Source: Candidatus Methylophosphatis haderslevensis (GTDB lineage Bacteria; Pseudomonadota; Gammaproteobacteria; Burkholderiales; Rhodocyclaceae). Taken from it: a stretch of 64,000 nucleotides of DNA. The position numbers and the translations under genes were made by a program. Below the pieces are notes generated by a model. It did not search any database, was not told where the DNA came from, and saw only the letters and a program-made list of their open reading frames with translations. The stretch covers positions 1 to 64,000 of the forward strand of contig JADJSA010000018.1 in NCBI GenBank assembly GCA_016711925.1. The letters run 5' to 3'. Of this stretch, positions 53,780 through 62,374 are shown piece by piece (position 1 is the stretch's first letter; the number at the start of each line of letters is the position of its first letter).

Positions 53780-56164
53780 TCATTTCACCCGCTGCCACAA
53801 CATCGCGCTGGTGACGATGTACTGGTACTTGCGCGCATGTTCGCGAATGATCAGCGGCACCTCGTCCTCGCGGCGCAGGGCGAAGCCTTCGTGGTTGAGG
53901 AATTCACGCAGCGCGTCGGCACTGTTTACCGGCTTGTCGTCACGCACCAGGCCGCCGAGCCAGGCGCCGCGCGGCGTGAATTGCTCTAGCCAGGTGTAGG
54001 GCGAGAAAATCGCCACCAGCCCGCCGACCTTCACCAGGCCGCGCGGCCCGCCGAGGCGCCCGAGCAACGACTTCGGGCTCGGCAGCCGGCACAACAGGTT
54101 GGCCATCAGCACGGCATCGAAATCCAGCCAGTCGGCCGGCAGCGAGGTGGCGTCGGCCTGGCGGAAGTTGACGCGCGCGCGATCGATCGCCGGATCGATC
54201 ATCGCGTTCACCTGCGCGCCGAGTTCGCCTTCGTCCCTGCGGAAGAACGTCAATTCGCCTTTGCGCTGCACTGCCTGTGCCGCGTCGACGAATGCGCGCG
54301 AGAGGTCGACCCCGGTCACCTCGCCATAGCCGCGCGCCAGTTCGAAGCTGGCGCGTCCGACCGCGCAGCCGACATCCAGCGCCGTGTCGCTGCCGGCACC
54401 GAATTCGCGTGCGCCGTCGAGCAGCCATTGCGCACAACGCTGCGGGAAACCGGTCGCCTCGCGCGGACCGAATGCCCACGGCATCTGGTCCTGCGCCGCG
54501 CCGTAGTGCAGCAGCAGGTAATCGTTGAGCATTTGCGCGTCTTCATAGACCTGGTGCGCCGAGCCGGCGCTGTCCAGCCGCACCGCGCCACCATCGTGCG
54601 CCGCCTGCACCAGGCGGAGGCCGGCATGCTGGAAGAAGTGCGGACGGAAATGGAAGCGCGCCCAGACGCTGGCCTCGTCGCCGGTCGACACCCACGAGCC
54701 GCCGATCATCATCTGGTGCTGGCCGTCGTAGCACGGGCTGGAAAAATCGTCGTAGAACGGATGCACTTCGCCGCCGGGCAGCGGATTGAAATGGTCTTCC
54801 AGCCACTGCCAGACGTTGCCGAATACGTCGTGAAAGCCGGCGTGCGTCGCGCGGCCGGCATCGACCGGGCTCGACGAACCGTGAGCCAGGTTGAGGTTCA
54901 GCCCGGCGTCGCGCATGCCGGCGCCATCACGGTTCATCACCGGATCGTCGGCCACACCGGCGAGCGGATCGCGCAGGGCGTGGTGCTCGGCCTCCGAGGG
55001 CAGCCGATGGGGCAGGCCGTCGCGTTCGCTTTTCCACGCGCAGTAGGCATGGGCCTCGTGACCATTGACTTCGGCCGGCCAGTTCCACGGCATCTCTGTC
55101 GCTTCGAACAGCGTGCGCAGCTTGTAGCGATGCAAGCCCGCCGGGCCGTCCGGCACCCAGAAGGTCGGCCACTTGAGGTTGCGGAAGGTGCGCCACGACC
55201 AGCCGGTCTCCGACCAGTATTTCTGCTCGCGATAGCCGCCGGCCATGACGAACTCGTAATACTCGCCGTTGCTCACCAGCCGGCGGCCGGCGCGGAACGG
55301 CTGCACGGCGGCTTCGCGCCTGCCGTATTCGTTGTCCCAGCCGTAGGAAGGCCAGTCGCTCGGCTTGCCCAGCCCAACGCGGGTCGCGCGCACGTCGAGC
55401 AGTTCGCCGGCGGGAAAATCGACGCCGGCGCGCGGCGGAAACACGCTCTCACCCGCACGCAGTGCCGAGGCATGCAGCGCCGGCCATTCGCGCGGACGCT
55501 GCAGCAGATCGAGCGGCAACTCGTGAATCAGCATGGCCGAGGTTTCGAGGTGGATGCGCTCGTGCTCGAAGCCCATGAACAGCGCCCACAGCGGGTGTTT
55601 CATGCCGATCGGCGCATGGCCGTCGGCGAGGTCGGGATGGGTATCGATCAGCCGCGCGACGATCTCATGCACCTGCCGGCGATAGGCGTGCGCTTCGCGC
55701 AAGCCGGGCCACAGCATGGCGTTCTTCGACATGTCGTCCCAGCGCATTTCATCGACGCCGGTTTCGAACAATCGCTCGAAGTAGGGATTCAGCGGCGCCT
55801 CGATCAGCCCTGCCACGCGCAGCTTGTTGATGTAGAGCGCCGGCGGATGGCAGTAGTAGAACACCATCGGGTGACGCAGGTGGTGATAGGGCGGGCGATA
55901 GAAAGACTCCTCGGCGCACAGCGCGGAGAACAGCACCTCGGTCAGCGTCCAGGTGTTCTCGAAATAGTCGCGCACCGACTGGCGCGTGCATGTCGCAAGA
56001 TTGGGCTGCGGCAGAGAAGTCAGCGTGCCGTCGGACTGGCGGCCCGGGCAATCCTGCGGCGGCACACCGGTCCACCACCAGGCGGGGCGCGCGCCGCGCA
56101 GTTCGGCAGCATGGTCGCCGCGCAGGTTCTTGCGCCAGGTTTCGTTAGCGTTGTCGATCGTCAT
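53780..56164 (-). CDS. ovoA: 5-histidylcysteine sulfoxide synthase / mercaptohistidine methyltransferase
   Basis: The 794-residue protein is OvoA, the first enzyme of ovothiol biosynthesis. An N-terminal DinB-like domain holds the iron-binding HxxxHxE motif (HERIHLE, His201, His205, Glu207). An FGE-sulfatase-like domain (~300-560: GHEAHAYCAWKSERDGLPHRLPSEAE, GNVWQWLEDHFNPLPG) follows, then a SAM-dependent methyltransferase domain with DVGCAVGRASFELARGYG. It uses iron and oxygen to join cysteine to histidine C5 and then methylates the thiol-histidine product. The start at 56164 leaves the conserved ETWRKNLRGDHAAELRGARPAWWWTG intact. No OvoB lyase is visible nearby. The gene is divergent from trhO. 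Confidence 0.93.
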   Translation of the reverse strand: MTIDNANETWRKNLRGDHAAELRGARPAWWWTGVPPQDCPGRQSDGTLTSLPQPNLATCTRQSVRDYFENTWTLTEVLFSALCAEESFYRPPYHHLRHPMVFYYCHPPALYINKLRVAGLIEAPLNPYFERLFETGVDEMRWDDMSKNAMLWPGLREAHAYRRQVHEIVARLIDTHPDLADGHAPIGMKHPLWALFMGFEHERIHLETSAMLIHELPLDLLQRPREWPALHASALRAGESVFPPRAGVDFPAGELLDVRATRVGLGKPSDWPSYGWDNEYGRREAAVQPFRAGRRLVSNGEYYEFVMAGGYREQKYWSETGWSWRTFRNLKWPTFWVPDGPAGLHRYKLRTLFEATEMPWNWPAEVNGHEAHAYCAWKSERDGLPHRLPSEAEHHALRDPLAGVADDPVMNRDGAGMRDAGLNLNLAHGSSSPVDAGRATHAGFHDVFGNVWQWLEDHFNPLPGGEVHPFYDDFSSPCYDGQHQMMIGGSWVSTGDEASVWARFHFRPHFFQHAGLRLVQAAHDGGAVRLDSAGSAHQVYEDAQMLNDYLLLHYGAAQDQMPWAFGPREATGFPQRCAQWLLDGAREFGAGSDTALDVGCAVGRASFELARGYGEVTGVDLSRAFVDAAQAVQRKGELTFFRRDEGELGAQVNAMIDPAIDRARVNFRQADATSLPADWLDFDAVLMANLLCRLPSPKSLLGRLGGPRGLVKVGGLVAIFSPYTWLEQFTPRGAWLGGLVRDDKPVNSADALREFLNHEGFALRREDEVPLIIREHARKYQYIVTSAMLWQRVK

Positions 56165-56262
56165 GATTCGTGCCGTATCGTGAAAGTCGTGACTCCATGC
56201 GACAGCGGCCGGGGCCGGCTTGTTCCGCGAACGCGCCAGGACGGCCCCGTGTGCTGCCGGTA

Positions 56263-56268
56263 TAATCG
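56263..56268 (+). promoter_or_regulatory. -10 element for trhO
   Basis: TATAAT lies 27 bases before the trhO ATG, in the 130-base gap between the divergent ovoA and trhO genes. No matching -35 was identified. Confidence 0.45.
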
Positions 56269-56294
56269 CGGACCCGTCCGGAATCAGACCGACC

Positions 56295-57020
56295 ATGGCT
56301 CGCATAGCCAACATCGCCGCCTACCGCTTTATGCCCCTCGATGATCGCACACCTCTGCGTGCCCGCCTGCAGGCGGCCGCCGAGGCGCGCAATCTGCTGG
56401 GCACCATACTGCTCGCGCCCGAAGGGATCAACCTGTTCCTCGCCGGCGCAGAGGCCGATGTGCGCGGCTTCCTCGACGACCTGCAGGCCGATGCGCGCTT
56501 CGCCGGCATGCAAGCCAAGTGGAGCTGGTGCGACACGGTGCCGTTCCACCGGCTGCGCGTGCGTCTCAAGAACGAGATCGTCACCCTGCGCGCGCCGGAC
56601 CTCGACCTGGCCGCGACGCCGGCGCCCTACCTGCCCGCCGCCGAACTCAAGCGCTGGTATGACGAAGGGCGCGATTTCGTCGTCCTCGATACGCGCAATG
56701 AATGGGAAGTGGCGCAGGGCACGTTCGACAACGCGATCGACCCGCACATCGCGAGCTTCGGCGAATTCCCGCGCTTTCTCGACAAGATCGAGGCGCTCAA
56801 GGACAAGACCATCGTCACCTTCTGCACCGGCGGCATCCGTTGCGAGAAGGCCGCACCGCTGATGAAGCGCGCCGGCTTCGCGCACGTCTTCCAGCTCGAA
56901 GGCGGCATACTCGAATACTTCGAGCAGGCGGGCGGCGCGCACTGGCGCGGCAACTGCGTGGTGTTCGACGACCGCGGCGCGCTGCGCCCCGACCTGTCGC
57001 CGGCCGGCGCCACCGCGTAG
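56295..57020 (+). CDS. trhO: tRNA uridine(34) hydroxylase, rhodanese family
   Basis: The 241-residue protein is of the YceA/TrhO (UPF0176) family, which makes 5-hydroxyuridine at tRNA position 34 using oxygen. An N-terminal acylphosphatase-like domain (NLLGTILLAPEGINLFLAG) is followed by a rhodanese domain with DTRNEWEVAQGTF and the active cysteine loop CTGGIRCEKA (Cys177). It is shorter than E. coli TrhO, ending soon after the rhodanese domain without the cysteine-rich tail, as in many betaproteobacteria. The thioesterase gene follows 7 bases after the stop. Confidence 0.92.
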   Translation: MARIANIAAYRFMPLDDRTPLRARLQAAAEARNLLGTILLAPEGINLFLAGAEADVRGFLDDLQADARFAGMQAKWSWCDTVPFHRLRVRLKNEIVTLRAPDLDLAATPAPYLPAAELKRWYDEGRDFVVLDTRNEWEVAQGTFDNAIDPHIASFGEFPRFLDKIEALKDKTIVTFCTGGIRCEKAAPLMKRAGFAHVFQLEGGILEYFEQAGGAHWRGNCVVFDDRGALRPDLSPAGATA

Positions 57021-57027
57021 CGCGACG

Positions 57028-57462
57028 ATGGCGATCTGGCATGTGCGTCCGACGCTGGAAGAACTCCACGACTGGGATCGCGAGACGATGTCCGAGTTCA
57101 TCGGCATCGAATACATCGAGATCGGCGACGACTTCCTGCGCGCGCGCATGCCGGTGGATCGCCGAACCTGCCAGCCGATGGGCCTGCTGCATGGCGGCGC
57201 CTCGCTGGTCCTGGCCGAGACCGTCGGCAGCGTTGCCGCCAACTACTGCGTCGATCGCACGCGCCTGCGCTGCGTCGGTCTCGAGATCAACGCCAATCAC
57301 ACACGCAGCGCCAGATCGGGCTGGGTGGTCGGCACCGCGCGCCCCGCGCACATCGGCCGCGCCACCCAGGTTTGGGAAATACGCATCCAGGATGAAGCCG
57401 GGCGGCTGACCTGCCTCTCGCGCCTGACGATGGCGGTCGTGCCGGTGCCGAAGCCCGATTAG
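57028..57462 (+). CDS. PaaI/YdiI-type hotdog thioesterase
   Basis: This 144-residue single hotdog-fold protein has the family core MGLLHGGASLVLAETVGSVAAN, in which the glutamate is catalytic, and GLEINANHTRSARSGWVVGTARPAHIGRATQVWEIRI. It hydrolyses acyl-CoA or aryl-CoA thioesters. Closest by eye are YdiI/MenI (1,4-dihydroxy-2-naphthoyl-CoA hydrolase) and PaaI-like enzymes, but no menaquinone or phenylacetate genes are nearby to decide. It is probably cotranscribed with trhO. Confidence 0.9.
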   Translation: MAIWHVRPTLEELHDWDRETMSEFIGIEYIEIGDDFLRARMPVDRRTCQPMGLLHGGASLVLAETVGSVAANYCVDRTRLRCVGLEINANHTRSARSGWVVGTARPAHIGRATQVWEIRIQDEAGRLTCLSRLTMAVVPVPKPD

Positions 57463-57476
57463 GACTGCGGCAGGCA

Positions 57477-57523
57477 ACGGGGATTTCGACTTCTTAGATA
57501 ACGGGGATTTCGACTTCTTAGAT
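57477..57523 (+). repeat. 24-base tandem duplication
   Basis: The unit ACGGGGATTTCGACTTCTTA plus GATA occurs twice in direct tandem (57477-57500 and 57501-57523) right after the thioesterase stop and before the lower-GC TIR gene. Only two copies are present. Confidence 0.8.
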
Positions 57524-57659
57524 TGGCGAGAACAAGTCAAACATCACAGCTTTCTTGCATATCTCTTTCCCGAAACGCATACTTTCGGACATCGAATGCC
57601 GATTCGTTTGCCAGCACTTGTCCGTTCCCACCCTACCGTTGCTCTTAAGGAGGACAACC

Positions 57660-58790
57660 ATGGTTCGTCGAAAAACCGCCGCGACAGCAGCGGCGGATTC
57701 CAGCCCACAAATGCAAGACGCACAGTCGCCTGTGTCCAAGCGCGGACGCGCCCTTGTCTTCATCAGCCACGACAGCAGAGATGCTGACCTAGCTGAGGCT
57801 TTTGCGAATCTTCTTTCCGATGTAAGCGGCGGGACGCTCAAATCGTTCCGGTCATCAGACAAAAAGGGGAGTTCCGGAATCGAGTTCGGCACTGAGTGGT
57901 ACAAGGCGATCATGTCTCAGTTGGGCGACGCGACCGATGTTGTCGCTCTCCTTACGCACCACAGTACTGATCGACCGTGGATACTATATGAGGCTGGGGT
58001 CGCAAAGGGAAAACTTGACACGAACGTCCTAGGCGTGGCACTTGGCGTTCCACTCGAAAAGGTCAGCACGGGCCCGTTTGGTCAGTTTCAGAATTGTGGC
58101 GACGACGAGGACTCGCTCACGAAGCTGGTCATTCAGTTGCTACAACGAAACCCGGATGCATCGCCTCGCGAAGAGGCTGTAAGGGTGCAAGTTCGAGTCT
58201 TCCTAGAGGGCGCAAAGAAGTTGATCCCCACAAAGGGCAAGCCGGCGGCTGGCGCGTCCGACGAGTCAAACGTCGCGAAACTCTTTGAAGAAGTGAAAGT
58301 TATGGTCCGAGAACTCCCCGAACGCGTAGACGATCGCGTGCGCTCCGTAGGCAAGCGCGGCGCCATGAAGCGGATGCACCGCTTTCACCCCATGATGTTT
58401 GAAGAATTGCTTTTCCATCCGGCACTTCGCAAAACCCCGAACGGACCAGCTGCCGCATGGCTTCTGTTTTTGTCCGTCTTCCGGGAGGATGTCCCGTGGC
58501 TATACGACATGGGCCTTGACCTCTACCAAGCTCTGCGAAGTGGTGATCAGAAGGCAATATCTTCCGCTCGCGCGGACCTCCTTGCGATTCTCGAAGCAAC
58601 GACGCGTGGCCCCTTTTTCCACGAGATGCTTCGCGCGGAAGACGAGGAGATCTTCTTCCTTGTACGAGAAATTCCTGAGATGGTCGACCGCTTCCTTTCG
58701 CCGCTATTGGAGAGTGCAATGCGGCGGATACGGAAGACCCCTATAGTCTCTCGCCGCTCGAATAATCCGACCGCGCTTAAGGATAACTAA
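57660..58790 (+). CDS. TIR-domain protein
   Basis: This 376-residue protein has a TIR domain at about 30-125. RALVFISHDSRDADLAEAFANLL matches box 1, and a helical segment ends in DRPWILYEAGVAKGK with the conserved glutamate expected for NAD hydrolysis. The remaining 240 residues are helical with no match I know: a coiled region VAKLFEEVKVMVRELPERVDDR, then RFHPMMFEELLFHPALRKTPNGPAAAWLLFL. A perfect AAGGAGG site precedes the ATG. G+C (about 53% in the line at 57781, hand count) is below the neighbours. Bacterial TIR proteins often act in phage defence by destroying NAD, but no partner gene is visible, so that role is inference. Confidence 0.82.
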   Translation: MVRRKTAATAAADSSPQMQDAQSPVSKRGRALVFISHDSRDADLAEAFANLLSDVSGGTLKSFRSSDKKGSSGIEFGTEWYKAIMSQLGDATDVVALLTHHSTDRPWILYEAGVAKGKLDTNVLGVALGVPLEKVSTGPFGQFQNCGDDEDSLTKLVIQLLQRNPDASPREEAVRVQVRVFLEGAKKLIPTKGKPAAGASDESNVAKLFEEVKVMVRELPERVDDRVRSVGKRGAMKRMHRFHPMMFEELLFHPALRKTPNGPAAAWLLFLSVFREDVPWLYDMGLDLYQALRSGDQKAISSARADLLAILEATTRGPFFHEMLRAEDEEIFFLVREIPEMVDRFLSPLLESAMRRIRKTPIVSRRSNNPTALKDN

Positions 58791-59054
58791 GCTCGTGTTC
58801 GTCGCAATAGTCGTTGCGCGGAATGAAGACCTTCGGTGCTATGCACTTCGCTCATTGACACGCCACGCAGGGTGGCAGCCCTGCGGGCCGCACCAGTTGG
58901 CGCTCTGCGGCATGGCATCGTGTAGACCGCCATTCCATGCGCCTGAGCGGGCAGGTGGCCGTGGAACGTCCTGTTCATGCGCCTCGCAGCCGCCCGCTCA
59001 ATTCTATCCACCCGACACGAACCCGTCGGCGCGCCCGCCGACGGCGGGCCGGCC
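58791..59054. repeat. intergenic repeat region between TIR and rhomboid genes
   Basis: No gene is seen. The region includes GTAGACCGCCATTCCATGCG (58922-58941), identical to 22431-22450, and other G/C-rich modules such as GGGTGGCAGCCCTGCGGGCC with hairpin potential. The TIR and rhomboid genes converge on it. Confidence 0.5.
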
Positions 59055-60179
59055 TTACTCTCCTCGCATCTCGCCGATCAGCCGGTCGGCCTGTTCCTGC
59101 AGGGCGTTCGCGGTTTCGATGCGGCTGTTGTCGTGCGCCTGGATGCCGTCGGCCAGTGCGATCAGCGCGTCGCGGCGCAATTGGGCGTAGCGCACCAGTT
59201 GCCGGCGGTGCTGTTCCAGCGGCCCTTCGCTCAGGCGCAGTTGCGACATGGCGTCGACCTGCGCCTGCCAGCGCGGCGCCAGTTCGCGGCGCATTTCATC
59301 GGCCGCCTGCGCGGTGTCGATCTTTTGCTTGTCCAGGTTGTCGATCAGGCCGCTGGTGCGGGCGGCCAGCATGCCTTCTTCGATCGTCAGTTGCGCCAGC
59401 GCGCGGCTGAAGCCGCCGTCGTTGGGCGCGCGCATCAGGCGCGCACTCGGCTTGGCGTGCGGCACGCGCTGGTACATCCAGCCGCCGGCCAACGATACCA
59501 GCAGCAGCGCGATCAACGCGCGCGGCGACGCCAGCCGCAGCGCGTGCGGCGATTCAAGCGGCTGCGCGAGTCCGTAGCCGATTGCCATGCCGGAGAGCAG
59601 CCCGCCGACGTGTGCGCCGTTGTCGATGCCCGGCAGCGCGAAGCCGGCGAACAGCGAGTAGCCGATGAAGGCCAGCGTCGATGACCGGATCTGGTTGAAC
59701 ACCGACATCGGCATTGAACCCGGCTGCGCGCGCAGGTAGGCGAGCAGCGCGCCATAGACGCCGAATACCGCGCCCGAGGCGCCGACGCTCACCGCCTGCG
59801 GGTTCCACCACATGCTGGCGATGTTGCCGGCGATGCCGGCGCCGAGGTAGAGCAGCAAGAACCCGGTGGCGCCGAACAGGCGTTCGACGACCTGCCCCGC
59901 CTGGTAGAGCGCGAACATGTTGAGCGCGATGTGCAGCAGCCCGCCATGCAGGAACATCGCGGCGACCAGCCGCCATGCCTGGCCCTGCATGACCAGCGGC
60001 GCATGGTTGGCGCCGAGCGCCAGCAGCACCGGGCTGCCGACCTGCATCAGGTTGCCCGACAAGCCGGCGCTGATGACAAACGCAAGCGCGTTGAGGGCGA
60101 TCAATGCGATGGTCACATTCGCGCGCCGGGATCGCGCGAACAGCAGATCCAGGAAACGCTCGTGATCGGCCGGGCTCAT
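59055..60179 (-). CDS. rhomboid family intramembrane serine protease
   Basis: The 374-residue inner-membrane protease has about seven hydrophobic segments. The catalytic serine is in VSVGASGAVFGVYGALLAYL and the histidine in DNGAHVGGLLSGMAIGYG. The family stretch WRLVAAMFLHGGLLHIALNMFALYQAG, with its conserved His and Asn, is also present. After the last membrane segment (~residue 250) comes a 120-residue soluble tail rich in Gln, Ala and Arg that looks like a coiled coil. The start at 60179 was preferred because it begins just before FLDLLFARSRRANVTI and lies at an ATG; the frame is open further up. Confidence 0.9.
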   Translation of the reverse strand: MSPADHERFLDLLFARSRRANVTIALIALNALAFVISAGLSGNLMQVGSPVLLALGANHAPLVMQGQAWRLVAAMFLHGGLLHIALNMFALYQAGQVVERLFGATGFLLLYLGAGIAGNIASMWWNPQAVSVGASGAVFGVYGALLAYLRAQPGSMPMSVFNQIRSSTLAFIGYSLFAGFALPGIDNGAHVGGLLSGMAIGYGLAQPLESPHALRLASPRALIALLLVSLAGGWMYQRVPHAKPSARLMRAPNDGGFSRALAQLTIEEGMLAARTSGLIDNLDKQKIDTAQAADEMRRELAPRWQAQVDAMSQLRLSEGPLEQHRRQLVRYAQLRRDALIALADGIQAHDNSRIETANALQEQADRLIGEMRGE

Positions 60180-60249
60180 GGCCGATTCGTGCGGCAGTGG
60201 CCGGACGCCGCGACGGCGCGCGGCCACTGCCGCGCGGGCAGGCAGCCCA

Positions 60250-60825
60250 TCAGGCGGCGAGCCGCGCGGTGACGTCGATCAGGCGCCGCACCACGGTGGC
60301 CACGCCCTCGGCCTGCCTGGCGTCGACCAGGCTGCCGTCGGCGGCGAACGCGCTGCCGGCATTGCCGAGCGCGAACTGTTCGGTGATGACCAGGCAGCCG
60401 ACGTTCTGCAGGATCTGGCGCAGATGCACCAGCCCGCGCAGACCGCCGAGCGCGCCGGGCGACGAGGAGAGCAATCCGGCGACCTTGTTGCTGTAGGGCG
60501 AGACGCCGGGCTCGGCCGCATGCGGGCGCGACAGCCAGTCGAGCGCGTTCTTGAGCACTGCCGGGATCGAGCTGTTGTATTCGGGCGTGGCGATCAGCAG
60601 CGCGGCGTGCTGCTGCATCAGTTGGCGCAGCCGCAGCGCCTGCTCGGGCAGTCCGCCGGCCGCTTCGAGATCGCCGTCGTACAGCGGCATCGGAAAGTCA
60701 CGCAGATCGACGAAGGTGGCGCTGGCACCAGCCTGCCCGGCGCTGCGGACCGCCGCGCCGGCGAGTTTCTTGGACAACGCTGCGGTTCGCGTCGAACCGG
60801 CAATGACGAGGATGCGCACGCTCAT
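60250..60825 (-). CDS. NADPH-dependent FMN reductase family protein
   Basis: The 191-residue flavodoxin-fold enzyme has the FMN phosphate loop IAGSTRTAALSKKLA at the N-terminus and the family signature TPEYNSSIPAVLKNALDWLSR. It reduces FMN or quinones with NADPH. The sequence AGLLSSSPGALGGLRGLVHLRQIL is typical of chromate/quinone reductase-like members. It is a single gene by appearance: about 70 bases separate it from the rhomboid start, and 80 from the next flavoprotein upstream on the same strand. Confidence 0.9.
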   Translation of the reverse strand: MSVRILVIAGSTRTAALSKKLAGAAVRSAGQAGASATFVDLRDFPMPLYDGDLEAAGGLPEQALRLRQLMQQHAALLIATPEYNSSIPAVLKNALDWLSRPHAAEPGVSPYSNKVAGLLSSSPGALGGLRGLVHLRQILQNVGCLVITEQFALGNAGSAFAADGSLVDARQAEGVATVVRRLIDVTARLAA

Positions 60826-60905
60826 GCTTGCTCCGAAAATGGCGGTAGAGCGGCGATTCTAACCGCAGCGCATCGTCGCGACCCGCTGCGGTGTTTGCCG
60901 TCGGC

Positions 60906-61472
60906 TCAGGCCGCGCGCAGGCGCTGGGCGATTTGCGCGATGCGCTCGCCGTACAGCCGCGCGGTTTCAAGGTCGCCCTCGGGCGGCGCGACATCCGGCC
61001 CGACATCGGAATCCGATTGGGCCATCGCACCGGTGGAGGCGCCCATGCGGTTGATGTCGTTGCGCTGCGCCTTGCTCGAGTTGGCCGGCATCAGCCCCGT
61101 GCCGACCCAGATCATGCCGTGCTGCATCGCCAGCGTGACGAAATAGGCCAGCGTCGAATGCTTGTCGCCGTTGAGCGAGGCCGAGTTGGTGAAGCCGCCG
61201 GCCACTTTGTCCTTCCAGGCCATCGTGAACCAGGGCTTGGAAGTCTTGTCTGCGAACACCTTGAACTCGCCCGACGGCCCGCCCATGTAGGTCGGCGCGC
61301 CGAAGACGATGGCGTCCGCCCCGGCCAGCACGTCCCAGTGCTGTTCGGCTTCGGCGACCGGAATCAGCTTGACGATCGCCCCGCCGACGCGCCCGGCGCC
61401 ATCGGCCACGGCCTGCGCCTGCTTTGCGGTGTGACCGTAACCGCTGTGGTAGACGACTGCAATTGTTGTCAT
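60906..61472 (-). CDS. flavodoxin-fold NAD(P)H:quinone oxidoreductase (WrbA-like)
   Basis: The 188-residue protein starts MTTIAVVYHSGYGHTAKQAQAVADG with the FMN-binding loop. It has IVFGAPTYMGGPSGEFKVFADKTSKPWF and GGFTNSASLNGDKHSTL, typical of small WrbA-like flavodoxin oxidoreductases that reduce quinones by two electrons. An AAGGAG site precedes the ATG at 61472. It lies 44 bases downstream of the pirin gene on the same strand, divergent from a LysR regulator. That arrangement suggests a redox-stress unit controlled by that regulator. Confidence 0.9.
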   Translation of the reverse strand: MTTIAVVYHSGYGHTAKQAQAVADGAGRVGGAIVKLIPVAEAEQHWDVLAGADAIVFGAPTYMGGPSGEFKVFADKTSKPWFTMAWKDKVAGGFTNSASLNGDKHSTLAYFVTLAMQHGMIWVGTGLMPANSSKAQRNDINRMGASTGAMAQSDSDVGPDVAPPEGDLETARLYGERIAQIAQRLRAA

Positions 61473-61516
61473 GATGCTCTCCTTGCGTGGTTGGGTAAGA
61501 AGTTGGTTCGCCGCCA

Positions 61517-62221
61517 TCAGCCGGGCAGATCGAAAAGCAGGATCTCGCCGGCGCCTTCGCAACCTTCGAGCTTCAGCCGGTGGCCGGCGCCGATCTTCGC
61601 GCCGTCGCCGGCTTCCAGGCGCATGCCGTCGAGCATCACGGCGCCGCGCGCTACATGCAGGTACGCGACGCGCGAGGCCGCCAGAGCGAAATCGAGCGCA
61701 TCGCCCGCGGCCAGCACGGCGGCATGGACGCTGGCGTCCTGGTGGATGGTCACGCTGCCCTCGCGGCCGTCCTTCGAGGCGATCAGGCGCAGGCGGCCGC
61801 GCTTGTCGGCGTCGGCGAAGTGCGTCTGCTCGTAGCTCGGGCGCACGCCATTGACCTCGGGCACGATCCAGATTTGCAGCAGATGCACCGGCTTGTCAGC
61901 CGACGGGTTGAATTCGCTGTGCATCACGCCCTTGCCGGCGCTCATGCGCTGCACGTCGCCGCGCTTCGATGATCGTGCCGTTGCCCATGCTGTCCTTGTG
62001 CTGCAGCTGCCGTCGAGCACATAGGTGATGATCTCCATGTCGCGATGCCCGTGGGTGCCGAAACCCTTGCCGGGCGCAACGCGGTCGTCGTTGATCACCC
62101 GCAGCACGCTCCAGCCCATCTGCTCGCGGTCGTAGTAATCGGCGAACGAAAAGCTGTGGTAGGTATCGAGCCAGCCATGGTCGGCGTGTCCGCGGTCGGT
62201 GGCCTTGCGCAACGTGATCAT
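61517..62221 (-). CDS. pirin family protein, with a locally shifted segment
   Basis: The 234-residue bicupin pirin has GWLDTYHSFSFADYYD, VLRVINDDRVAPGKGFGTHGHRDMEIITYVLDG with the metal-binding histidines, and GDVQRMSAGKGVMHSEFNPSADKPVHLLQIWI. Between YVLDG and KRGDV the text reads SCSTRTAWATARSS, where pirins have ELQHKDSMGNGTII. One base is missing near 62008 and one is extra near 61967, which together shift about 14 residues and restore the frame. The pair of errors hides a normal pirin. AAGGAGAG precedes the ATG at 62221. Some pirins have quercetinase activity; others act as redox sensors. Confidence 0.88.
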   Translation of the reverse strand: MITLRKATDRGHADHGWLDTYHSFSFADYYDREQMGWSVLRVINDDRVAPGKGFGTHGHRDMEIITYVLDGSCSTRTAWATARSSKRGDVQRMSAGKGVMHSEFNPSADKPVHLLQIWIVPEVNGVRPSYEQTHFADADKRGRLRLIASKDGREGSVTIHQDASVHAAVLAAGDALDFALAASRVAYLHVARGAVMLDGMRLEAGDGAKIGAGHRLKLEGCEGAGEILLFDLPG

Positions 62222-62374
62222 TTGTCTCTCCTTGCGCAGATCGGCCGCAGGGGACGAGCCGATTGTTTGATGAATGTTGATCAAGTACGATACGAACTAT
62301 AGACGCGGCTTGGCGGCGTTTCTATCGAATTGTTTTGCCCATTCTGTTGAACTTTGTTCATCATTTTTTCGGCG

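Noticed and set aside
57477..57523. A possible CRISPR or satellite at the 24-base tandem duplication.
   Set aside because: There are only two units with no spacers.
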